Assembly (NCBI GenBank): GCA_003058525.1 | Contig: QBVD01000060.1 | Span: 1-64,000, forward strand | Reading direction: 5' to 3' | From: a gamma proteobacterium symbiont of Ctena orbiculata | Lineage (GTDB): Bacteria; Pseudomonadota; Gammaproteobacteria; Chromatiales; Chromatiaceae | DNA length: 64,000 bases | Shown: in pieces, positions 33,588 through 41,519 of the stretch | Numbering within the stretch: position 1 is the first letter of the stretch | How the letters are laid out: each line of letters opens with the position of its first letter | The notes under the pieces: model-generated | Told to the model about the DNA's origin: nothing | Database searches by the model: none | The model's input: only the letters and a program-made list of their open reading frames with translations | Position numbers and translations under genes: made by a program

Positions 33588-34642
33588 TACAGATTCACCA
33601 ACTGAATAGTAAATACCACGAACAAGGAAACCAAAGAAACACCCTCAATTCTATTGATATGCCTATCATTCATTATCACACTTGTAATAATGAACATAAA
33701 GAATAGTGATGCCAGCAGAAATATAAGCATATCCGCACGCATTGCCAACGATCCGAACAATGAAATTGACCCTAATATACCAAGAAGGCCAAATATATTT
33801 GACCCAATTATTTCACCAAACAACGCATCAACTTTCTTTTTTCTAACCAGCATAATTGCTGTTGCAATCTCGGGTATGGACGTACCTATAGCAAGCACAG
33901 TTGTCGCTAATTTAGCGCGTGAGACATCTAGAAGAGTTCCTCCTTCTATTAAGGATGAGACCACAAAGTCACCCGAAAAAAATAGTGCTGCCAAACTCAC
34001 CACCAATAAGACAAAACTTCCCGCAATATCCGCTTTATTTTTATTGCTATGTGGCTCTTCATTATCTTTATGGATTTCTGTCGCGATGCCCTCATCAATT
34101 CCCTTTGTGTTTTTAACTGCATCATTTAGATAAAACACGAGCACCACAAGCATAAGTGCGCCCTCGTACCATGAAAGTACCCCGTCGTAGAGGCTCCCTA
34201 ACACGAGGATTACTGCAGTCAGAAAAACCGACATCTGGGTGCCGAAGACATCCTTGTGTACTGTCAAGGCGTATGATGCAATCATTGCCCCACAACCTAT
34301 TCCCAATAAGCTGTTCGCAACGACAGTCCCCAGTACATTCCCGATGACCATTTCGGGCTCTCCTTCGATGGCAGCACCAATCGAAGAGAACAACTCAGGA
34401 GCAGAAGTGCCAATCGCAATTATTAGTATCCCCGTCCCGAGATGGCTTAATCCAAGAATTCCACCAAGGTGAACCGACGCATCTGTAAAGACATCAGCAG
34501 CTTTTACCAATGCGTACAGACTGAAAAGAAAAAGAGCAGCCTCTAGAACTAAAGAGGAAAATGATGGTCTCATGGAAACCAAACCAAAACAGATTGCTAT
34601 GAGCAGAACTACAAGACTAGCTCCCCTAATACTTTCTTTCAT
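33587..34642 (-). CDS. CaCA-family sodium/calcium exchanger-like membrane protein
   Basis: A 351-residue polytopic protein with about ten membrane segments. The two inverted alpha repeats of the Ca2+:cation antiporter superfamily are clear: GTSAPELFSSIGAAIEGEPE with GNVLGTVVANSLLG (about residues 78-113), and GTSIPEIATAI with GEIIGSNIFGLLG (about 245-285). A charged cytoplasmic loop (about 180-205) joins the halves. YrbG-like transporters of this group move Ca2+ or other divalent ions out in exchange for Na+ or H+. It is first in a two-gene unit with the 133-residue protein. Confidence 0.85.
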   Translation of the reverse strand: MKESIRGASLVVLLIAICFGLVSMRPSFSSLVLEAALFLFSLYALVKAADVFTDASVHLGGILGLSHLGTGILIIAIGTSAPELFSSIGAAIEGEPEMVIGNVLGTVVANSLLGIGCGAMIASYALTVHKDVFGTQMSVFLTAVILVLGSLYDGVLSWYEGALMLVVLVFYLNDAVKNTKGIDEGIATEIHKDNEEPHSNKNKADIAGSFVLLVVSLAALFFSGDFVVSSLIEGGTLLDVSRAKLATTVLAIGTSIPEIATAIMLVRKKKVDALFGEIIGSNIFGLLGILGSISLFGSLAMRADMLIFLLASLFFMFIITSVIMNDRHINRIEGVSLVSLFVVFTIQLVNL

Positions 34643-34738
34643 TTAATTCTCAATACAGTGTAGTAACAAACATCAAACTCTTTTTTAATGATCTTGGCTA
34701 GTCAAGAGTTCCTCATACCCAACCTCATAATGTTCACA

Positions 34739-35344
34739 TTAAGTTCTGTAGCCGCCGGGTGGAGGGGAAATTTCATGCTCAACGCAGTACTCCTGGATAG
34801 TCGAGTTGATTTCTTCTAACTCAATCCCCAGTTTACTTCCTCTTCTAACAAACAACTCATACTCCTCATCATCTATCTTTCCATCTGCTCCCGCAATCAC
34901 TAAAGACTCACTAAAGATCTCTTGCTTCCCTCTTTCAGAAACATAACTTAGATACCCCTCTAATCTTTGCGGCTTTGTCACATATTTAGTTAATATTTCG
35001 GTTTCTGGTGGATCAATTTTCTTGTCCGCTCCAGCTGTCGTTATCATGCTTTTTAGAATCTCAAGTTCGATAATCGCTTTTTCCAACTCTGCTTCTTCAA
35101 ATTGGGTGACAGTCATCGTAACGCCACCAATCTGCACTGTGGCCACCTTACCAAAGTAGCTAACAATGGCGTCCAATACTTTTTTTATCTGGGGGAACAG
35201 AATGAAGACCAAAATAAGAAACAAAAGCGGCCAAGCAGCATCTACTACAGCACTAATTAAGAATTCGTAATCGTCTTGAACTACAGTCTGCTGACTCAAA
35301 CTATCAGCACATTTACTACAATCGATTTTTTCATTGCCAGCCAT
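34739..35344 (-). CDS. Membrane-anchored protein with a TerB-like C-terminal domain
   Basis: About 201 residues from the ATG at 35344 (a TTG two codons earlier is also in frame). A short N-terminal part with CSKC (about residues 9-12) is followed by one membrane segment (WPLLFLILVFILFPQI), then a helical region. The C-terminal part has repeated acidic motifs resembling TerB/tellurite-resistance domains: TTAGADKKIDPPE and AGADGKIDDEEYELF, both with a DxxIDxxE pattern that could bind a divalent ion. The pairing with a Ca2+-type exchanger in the same element is suggestive. The family assignment is tentative. Confidence 0.6.
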   Translation of the reverse strand: MAGNEKIDCSKCADSLSQQTVVQDDYEFLISAVVDAAWPLLFLILVFILFPQIKKVLDAIVSYFGKVATVQIGGVTMTVTQFEEAELEKAIIELEILKSMITTAGADKKIDPPETEILTKYVTKPQRLEGYLSYVSERGKQEIFSESLVIAGADGKIDDEEYELFVRRGSKLGIELEEINSTIQEYCVEHEISPPPGGYRT

Positions 35345-36321
35345 AGTCAAATAATTCCAAATTATTCACACGGTATTCGCAGAAAATCAAAAAGCCAACC
35401 CAAATGAATTTAAAACAGGTTTGGCCTTGGACATGAGAAATACCGCCTACAGTCCACAACCATCAAGGAGAATGATCATGTGGCTTTGAATTGCCCCCCT
35501 AAAGCCACAAGCTCAGAAGTGACACTCGCCCATAATGCAAGGTAGACACGACATTATACTGAAGTGATAAGAACATGACCAACGCAGTATAGGTGATTGA
35601 AAATAAACGATATTATCTTCATGCGCGCATTTCAATAGGGTGATAGGGTGTATGGATGCCTTATTGCACGTGAAAGTAATAACTCGGAAACAAGTGACGG
35701 AGTGACAAGCTATATATCTGCATCCTCAACTTTACAGTCGATATACGGTGGTCAAGTTTATTGCCGACACCAGTATCATTAAAACACATCCTCACTGCAT
35801 ACCCGCGCGCGCAATACAAAAATAATTTTCTGCATGCACATTTGCAGAATGTATTGCAGTTAGTTCGAAAATCGACAAGTACAAGCGATGTGAATTTCAA
35901 AGATAGTTAACTGAAGTATTCTTTTAAAAAACTGCCGAAACGGGCGTAAATAAACAGCGTTCATAACGTCCCTGATTGATTCTAAGCGGCGTTCTAAAGC
36001 TTTTTCTTGACACACCTGCAACTAAAACAACTAATAAATGCTGTTGTGACTTACAATTGATATCCATGGAAATGTAGTTGGCTATTACCAAAGCTGGAGA
36101 GTGTCGCCGTGAGTCCAGATCTCTCCTGGATATGAACGTCCGGTTATGGCCGACAGTAGAAGTTGGCCAAATCAGCTTAGAATGCCTGCTTCGTTAGCGA
36201 AGCAGAAGTCTAGAAGGAGCGCCTCAATGTCACTCAGTTGGGTAATCCCGATTGATTATTGCTATATAGGATTTTGTAGGCGCCATTGAAACTGATTAAA
36301 ATAGTAAGCTATTGGATTTTT
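35345..36321. other. Non-coding or degenerate stretch inside the element
   Basis: Roughly 980 bp with no convincing gene. A 79-codon minus-strand frame at 35661-35900 has poor composition and no recognisable motif. A perfect hairpin CTGCTTCG-TTAG-CGAAGCAG lies at 36186-36205. The rest looks like decayed sequence leading to the right transposon end. Confidence 0.5.
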
Positions 36322-36406
36322 TTGACGGACTTTACAGTGAATCTTGACGTGCCAAAATCAATGGCTTAGATAGACTTATTGTGACGGACTTTATTCCCGC
36401 TCAACA
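36322..36406. repeat. Right transposon end with two inverted copies of the end repeat
   Basis: Reading leftward from 36406, the end begins TGTTGAGCGGG and carries AATAAAGTCCGTCAC (36381-36395 as reverse complement) and a second copy, TGTAAAGTCCGTCAA, at 36322-36336. The two copies are 59 bp apart, about three 20-bp steps. The asymmetric number of sites (five left, two right) is typical of Tn7-like ends. Confidence 0.7.
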
Positions 36407-36475
36407 ATATAATGATTGCTCTGATGTTTGACCGTTATTGTTTCAACAGGACCAGCACCGTTTTGTAGATGGTTT

Positions 36476-37801
36476 TTAAATGATTTCAGGTACTTTATAG
36501 GTTGTGGGAATGCGAATACAAAATTCAGCCCCGCCAAGAGGGCTTTCTCCGGCAGTTATGGTTCCGTGATGATTTGTGCAAATACTCTTTGTAATGGAAA
36601 GGCCTAATCCGATACCGCCTGATTCACGTGACCGGCTGGGGTCCAGTCGGGTAAATGGTTCAAAAATCAGCTCTCTTTTGCCAGGTGGGATACCGATTCC
36701 GTCATCGGCCACCTTAATTTGGATGTCATTATCTTGTCGTTGCCAAGAGATCAGCACGTTATGTTGCGCAAAATGGCATGCATTACGGGCCAGGTTGACA
36801 ATTGCTCTTTCGATCAAGTACTCAATTGCCTGAATTTCGATATCCTCTCCCTCATAATTAATAGCGATTCGAGGCGTAATGCTTTTCTGCTTCGCAATGA
36901 CAGAGCGGATCAGTTTAACAACATTGAATGTATTATATTCCCTGATTTTGTCACCATGCTGTAACCGGGAATATTGCAGTACTTCTTTGACCAGTTGATC
37001 CATTTCTTCAAGGGCCGTACAGATATCCTCATACAATGAATCTGCGTCCACGCCGGATTTTGCCGTATTCAGCATTTCAACGGCAAAGTTCAATCGAGCC
37101 ATGGGTGATCTGAATTCATGCGCAACACCATGCAGCAAATCCTGGTGCGCCACTAAAAGGCTTGTACGGCTCTCAACCAGTTTATTCAGATTCTCAGTCA
37201 GTATGTCGAGTTCACGGGAGATATCGCCGGGAGTGCCGGGTTGTGTGTTGTTAAGTCTGGACGCCTTACCGTTACTGTTTAGCAGCGAAATATTATTGAG
37301 AACATTGTTGAGTTGAATTTCAAACGGGTTGATTGCAATATACAAACCCGTGATAGAGAGCGCAATAAGCAGTAGCAGTGATATAAAATCTAGCAATCCA
37401 GAGTTCTGCAGCAGAGAGGCTTTCTCCGAAAGTTCAAGTAGTAAGTCAGGTTCCTTTAATTGTATTAACTGTCTATAAATATTATCCTCATCAAAAAATT
37501 CGAAGAAACCTTTACGCTTGAATTCAGTAGGTTCGGGAAAGTTTATGAAATGTTCGTTTGGATCCAAAACATTTACGGATATTTCGTACTCATTGGCTAT
37601 CTCTCGGATTCCTTCATAGTCAATTTCCGTACTCTGACTGATGTGCTGTTTTAGCTTTTCCCGGACGATCTTAAAATCGACCTTGGGTGTGTGCCCCATA
37701 GAATCAAATTCGATATAGCTATGCAGCCAGGAAGTTAAGATAAACCAAAAGATCAATATCGGAATAATGAAGGCTATACAGCGAAAGTAGAGTGTTTTCA
37801 T
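36476..37801 (-). CDS. RstB-like sensor histidine kinase
   Basis: A 441-residue inner-membrane kinase. Membrane segment 1 is about residues 6-26 (FIIPILIFWFIL), then a ~110-residue periplasmic sensor with no recognised fold, then segment 2 (about 137-158) and a HAMP-like linker. The HisKA box HGVAHEFRSPMARLNFAVEML has the phospho-accepting His228. The ATPase domain shows N-box NLARNACHFAQ, G1 VADDGIGIPPG and G2 SGGIGLGLSI. The VAHEFRSP/PMARL wording resembles RstB. It overlaps the response regulator by 4 nt. The signal is unknown. Confidence 0.85.
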   Translation of the reverse strand: MKTLYFRCIAFIIPILIFWFILTSWLHSYIEFDSMGHTPKVDFKIVREKLKQHISQSTEIDYEGIREIANEYEISVNVLDPNEHFINFPEPTEFKRKGFFEFFDEDNIYRQLIQLKEPDLLLELSEKASLLQNSGLLDFISLLLLIALSITGLYIAINPFEIQLNNVLNNISLLNSNGKASRLNNTQPGTPGDISRELDILTENLNKLVESRTSLLVAHQDLLHGVAHEFRSPMARLNFAVEMLNTAKSGVDADSLYEDICTALEEMDQLVKEVLQYSRLQHGDKIREYNTFNVVKLIRSVIAKQKSITPRIAINYEGEDIEIQAIEYLIERAIVNLARNACHFAQHNVLISWQRQDNDIQIKVADDGIGIPPGKRELIFEPFTRLDPSRSRESGGIGLGLSITKSICTNHHGTITAGESPLGGAEFCIRIPTTYKVPEII

Positions 37802-38499
37802 GCATTATCCACGAATAAGTAGCCCTGCAACCTGACAGTTTTGATTTTGATCCGGCAGTTTTCGTACGCTGAGATTTTTTTTCGTAAGCGAGAGATTCTG
37901 ATATCGAGCGTTCTGTCCATGCCATCGTACTTGAAATGTAAGATATCATTGTATATGTCATCACGTGCTACAACGGTTCCGGCTCTTTTTGCAAGATAGA
38001 CTAGAAGATCGAATTCAGCATCGGTGAAATCGAGTAATGAATCTTCAATATATACTGTGCGACTTCTACAATAAATCGCCATATTCCCGACATTAACAGT
38101 ATCTTCGGACTGTGCATAATCCTTATCACGACGCATTAAAGCTCTTATTCTGGCTAACAGTACTCTTGGTTTAAGCGGCTTGCCGATATAGTCATCCGCA
38201 CCAACTTCCAAACCGACAATTTCATCCACTTCTTCATTGAGCGCGGTTAATATGAGAATCGGGCCGGTATACCATTTGCGTATCTCTTTACACGCCGTCA
38301 GCCCATCTGTATCCGGCATCATAAGATCTAAAATGATAAGTTGGGGTGTATAGGATTTTGTAAATTCGATGGCTTGCAGGCCATTATGTCTTATTGATAC
38401 GTCATATCCGGCATCAATCAGATATTTGCCGACAAGCCTGGTGAAGGGAATATCGTCATCAACCAGCAGTATGGCGTCATTATCACTATGTTTATGCAT
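37798..38499 (-). CDS. RstA-like OmpR-family response regulator
   Basis: A 233-residue regulator with a receiver domain (acidic DDD at 14-16, phospho-accepting Asp58 in LIILDLMMPD, Lys in YIGKPLKP) and a C-terminal winged-helix domain. The latter contains the motif KYDGMDRTLDIRISRLRKKI, close to RstA-type regulators. It is cotranscribed with the kinase. No target promoter was identified; the nearby lipoprotein and protease genes on the same strand are candidates by position only. Confidence 0.88.
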   Translation of the reverse strand: MHKHSDNDAILLVDDDIPFTRLVGKYLIDAGYDVSIRHNGLQAIEFTKSYTPQLIILDLMMPDTDGLTACKEIRKWYTGPILILTALNEEVDEIVGLEVGADDYIGKPLKPRVLLARIRALMRRDKDYAQSEDTVNVGNMAIYCRSRTVYIEDSLLDFTDAEFDLLVYLAKRAGTVVARDDIYNDILHFKYDGMDRTLDIRISRLRKKISAYENCRIKIKTVRLQGYLFVDNA

Positions 38500-38548
38500 A
38501 GTTTTTATTGAGAGGTGTTTTTCAGTTTCTGATTTTTGTTTCGAAATG

Positions 38549-38911
38549 TTATTTAAATATCTGCTTTCGAAAAGGTATAAAAGGATTGCCTATTGTGAAT
38601 GCTGTTGTGGCATCGATACCGACCATGGAAAGTGGATACTCGATGTCGAGTGCCCGACGTTTCCGTCGACAATTATCTTGTTTTTTCCTTACAACAGTCA
38701 ATTGCGGTATATCGGCATGCTGCATAACAATATCAAAATGTTCTAATTGAGTGCAGCCATTACTGGTGACCGTAAACCAGAGCGAAGTGTCTGTTAACCT
38801 AAAGTCATGTAGTGGTTCGGCATAAGTTTTTTCAGCCTTGGTTGTGGCGACGCAGCCACCGGCTGTCATCATGATGATACTGAGAACGGTCAATGCGCTA
38901 TACCTAATCAA
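38549..38911 (-). CDS. Putative lipoprotein of unknown function
   Basis: A 120-residue protein with a lipoprotein signal peptide: MIRYSALTVLSIIMMTAGGC, with the lipid-modified Cys20. The mature part has SNGCT and DNCRRKRRALDIEYP, suggesting a disulfide-stabilised small domain with basic patch, followed by IGNPFIP. I recall similar small lipoproteins in marine gammaproteobacteria but cannot name the family. It lies directly upstream of the two-component system on the same strand. Confidence 0.7.
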   Translation of the reverse strand: MIRYSALTVLSIIMMTAGGCVATTKAEKTYAEPLHDFRLTDTSLWFTVTSNGCTQLEHFDIVMQHADIPQLTVVRKKQDNCRRKRRALDIEYPLSMVGIDATTAFTIGNPFIPFRKQIFK

Positions 38912-39133
38912 TGGATATCTCCTATCCTGCTCTAGTACCTATATATACCAGTGATCGCGGGAGTATAATTGTTTATACCATAACCTGGTATGCGGCTTAG
39001 GAATCGTTCAACGACTCAGCTGGTCAAGCGGTACTAGTGTGTATTGAGCGCTGGTTATGACAAAGATGACAACAACCGGCACATGCTTAGTTATTCCTAA
39101 TGCCGGCGTGTAAGAAACCGGCACCCATCTTGG

Positions 39134-40807
39134 TTAACTTCCAGGTTGCTTTTTACACTTTGAAAAAACTCTTCGCGAACCGGTGAAAAACATTACCATC
39201 AAGGGTAACAATAAATAATTACCGGCGGCGCCGCCACCACCACTATAGGTTTGTAAAGTATTATTATTGCCGACAGTGGAAAATCGAAATTGATCAAGGT
39301 AACCTGCATCAGCACCCCCGCCATTGCTTTGGTCTCTTACATATAGCCATGTCAGATTATGAGCGCCCTCGGGGATGCTTTCGCTGATGTCAGTCCAGTC
39401 GGTCTCACCATCAATAACAGCTATCAATCTATCGTCAATATAGAAGACGATAGGGTCTGCAGATGATTCTGTAGATGATCTCCAGCGAAAGGATAGAGTG
39501 CCTGGGCCTGTCACCTGGCTATGTAATACGGATATCTGATTATCGAGAATCGCCCCGCTTATTGCAGCAGTGCCGTTGATATAGCCGTGGCTGTCGCTTG
39601 AGTCCTCTCTCCAAGGGGAGTCGCCACCGCTGAACCAGGTTAGTTCATTGTTGTCCAGGGCCATGCCCAGGTCAACGGCTGGCAATGAATCTGCTGAAAT
39701 TTGCACTGTTACTGTAGGGGTTATGGCGTTGGTTGTACTGAATGACAACGTCGCTTCCTTACTACCCTCGGTCATACCTACGAAACGCATATCAATAGAA
39801 CATTTCTCACTCGGTTCCAGTACCTTTTGTTGACAATCATCAGTTACGATCGTGAATTCAGCATCACCCGTGATGACGGTGCTCTGAATGACCTCAGATG
39901 TGCGACTGTTGTTGACCAATGTGACTGTTTTCGTTGTCTCCAAACCCATACCAGTGAAACCCAGTTCTAATCTGGATGGTGATACAGTGATACCATTCAT
40001 CTTGCCGTCTAACCATGCCTGGTATCTGGACACTCTGGTATACACGCCTGGGTGAGTGGCGCTGGCACAGCCCTGACTGCTGCCGAAACTGACAATTCCC
40101 AACAACCGTAGATTGTTGTCACTATCGCGTACCATCAGAGGCCCTCCACTGTCACCATTACATGAATCCCGAGTACCATCGGTACTGCCGGCACAAACCA
40201 TATTGTCTGTAATCGTGATTTCGTCAGTGCTGAGGTAATTGGTTATGCATTGCCCATGATTTCTTAATGGGACATCCGCCTGTAGCAGTTTAAGCGACCC
40301 AGTTGCATCTTCATCTTTGGTTGTAAGTCCCCAGCCGGTAACAAGCAGATTCGTACCATCAGCAAGCCCGTCATCAAATTGAATTGACGCTGTGTTGATC
40401 GGCCGTTTACTTGAAGGCGTTGCAAGTTGCAGCAGTGCGATATCGTGATCACCGCCATATTCAGAATGTATATGGATATAACTGATATCATGTACTTCAC
40501 CATTGCTGCGGTCGGTCAGGCTGGTTCCCCCGATATAGGCTTGAATGTCACCGGCGGATTCGGATTCAACACAATGCGCAGCTGTTAGCATCCATCGTTC
40601 TGCAATCAGGCTGCCACCGCAGAACTGTTCATTGTCAGTTTTGTTTATCAACGCAGTCATCCATGGAAATGTATCAGCCTGTGCGGGCTTTCCACCAATA
40701 ATGCGGTGATTAATTAAACCTTTCCGTTTGCCGTAATCAGCGGCTGCTTGATTGATGCTGATGGTAAACAGAGCGATCATGAGAAATAGGATTTTTATAA
40801 ATTTCAT
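39134..40807 (-). CDS. Secreted trypsin-like serine protease with GlyGly-CTERM-type tail
   Basis: About 557 residues from the ATG at 40807, which has GGGG 6 nt upstream; an in-frame TTG 12 nt earlier is less likely. A signal peptide (to about AAA-DYG) is followed by an S1 protease domain starting RIIGGKPAQADTFPW. The catalytic triad is in TAAHCVE, DHDIALLQL and GDSGGPL, and the protein continues with an ASH/choice-of-anchor-like beta domain. The C terminus has GGGGAAGNYLL, a hydrophobic helix and SRR, matching GlyGly-CTERM signals processed by rhombosortase in Vibrio-type proteases. No rhombosortase gene is in the window. Confidence 0.85.
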   Translation of the reverse strand: MKFIKILFLMIALFTISINQAAADYGKRKGLINHRIIGGKPAQADTFPWMTALINKTDNEQFCGGSLIAERWMLTAAHCVESESAGDIQAYIGGTSLTDRSNGEVHDISYIHIHSEYGGDHDIALLQLATPSSKRPINTASIQFDDGLADGTNLLVTGWGLTTKDEDATGSLKLLQADVPLRNHGQCITNYLSTDEITITDNMVCAGSTDGTRDSCNGDSGGPLMVRDSDNNLRLLGIVSFGSSQGCASATHPGVYTRVSRYQAWLDGKMNGITVSPSRLELGFTGMGLETTKTVTLVNNSRTSEVIQSTVITGDAEFTIVTDDCQQKVLEPSEKCSIDMRFVGMTEGSKEATLSFSTTNAITPTVTVQISADSLPAVDLGMALDNNELTWFSGGDSPWREDSSDSHGYINGTAAISGAILDNQISVLHSQVTGPGTLSFRWRSSTESSADPIVFYIDDRLIAVIDGETDWTDISESIPEGAHNLTWLYVRDQSNGGGADAGYLDQFRFSTVGNNNTLQTYSGGGGAAGNYLLLPLMVMFFTGSRRVFSKCKKQPGS

Positions 40808-41519
40808 TGTATGCCCCAATTTGAATATTGGAGTGTGTATTGAATTAATTAGGCATGTATCTATCTATTCACTTAATGTATCTTTCTGTATCAATCTGTT
40901 CTGGAAGTCGTTGAGATCAGGGATTGATGGAACGGATTCCATATACTGCCGACAAACGCCAGGACGTCTGTCGGAATACAGAGCGGGAATTGAGTAGGGT
41001 TGTTTATAGGAGTGATGATGGACTTGGCCAGTCCCTTCAGCCTCCATCACTCCTTATCTGTCGACCGATTTTTCATGTAGTAGACAGGAAGATGGCTGCT
41101 TTACACCGATCCCGTTTGCCTCAGTGTTTAAGCGCGCAGAAAAGGATGTAAGAATCCTATACTCGATTGTTGGTGTAATTGCACGGTAAATTTCACTTTG
41201 AAAGGTTTACATGGTCCTTCTACACTGGGATTTATATTCCTGTGTACGCTCTCCTAAGTCGTCGCAAGTTCGGCGCCCCTGGTGGCTCATAGGGAAAGGA
41301 TTTCCGGCCTCAGTGTTTCGTAACCTCTGGGGTATCTTGAACCCGGCAAAGGAGTAAGCCAGTCAACATGTCATCGATCTCGGATAATCTCGAAATTTCA
41401 TAATTGTCTGAGGACAAAGAAAACTGAGTATCAATAGTTTTTACGAGGGAAGTTGAAAGGGTGCTTATTTGTTCCGGGTGTTCAACAAGTTTGATTGTCC
41501 CGATACATGGAGGAGAGCG
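40808..41519. other. Long gap between divergent accessory genes
   Basis: About 710 bp without a convincing gene between the protease (minus) and the large metalloprotease-like gene (plus). Short frames at 40924-41151 and 40752-40997 have no homologous look or ribosome-binding site. An imperfect hairpin (GGAGTGATGATGG near 41010, CCATCACTCC near 41044) is the only structure seen. Confidence 0.5.

Larger units (their letters stand above)
32815..36406. mobile_element. Tn7-type element (no transposase) inserted downstream of glmS
   Basis: Both ends carry near-identical ~27-bp inverted repeats beginning TGTTG and continuing GCGGGAATAAAGTCCGTCAC (32815-32841 and the reverse complement 36380-36406). 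Further copies of the inner motif lie inside each end, largely at 20-bp spacing, like TnsB-binding sites. The position, 17 bp after the glmS stop, is the classical Tn7 attachment site. The cargo, three minus-strand genes, is visibly more AT-rich than glmS. No tnsABCD, rve or tniQ gene is present, so the element is non-autonomous or a deletion derivative. No perfect 5-bp target duplication is seen (TATTT on the left, ATATA on the right), so the ends may come from different events. Confidence 0.65.

Noticed and set aside
35661-35900. 79-codon minus-strand frame inside the glmS-linked element
   Set aside because: No ribosome-binding site, unusual composition and no recognisable motif; kept only as part of the non-coding entry.
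36186-36205. Perfect hairpin CTGCTTCG-TTAG-CGAAGCAG as an integron attC site
   Set aside because: No R/L core sites (GTTRRRY/RYYYAAC) and no integrase or cassette array nearby.
40924-41151. 75-codon plus-strand frame in the gap after the protease gene
   Set aside because: No ribosome-binding site or protein-like composition, and it runs across an imperfect hairpin.
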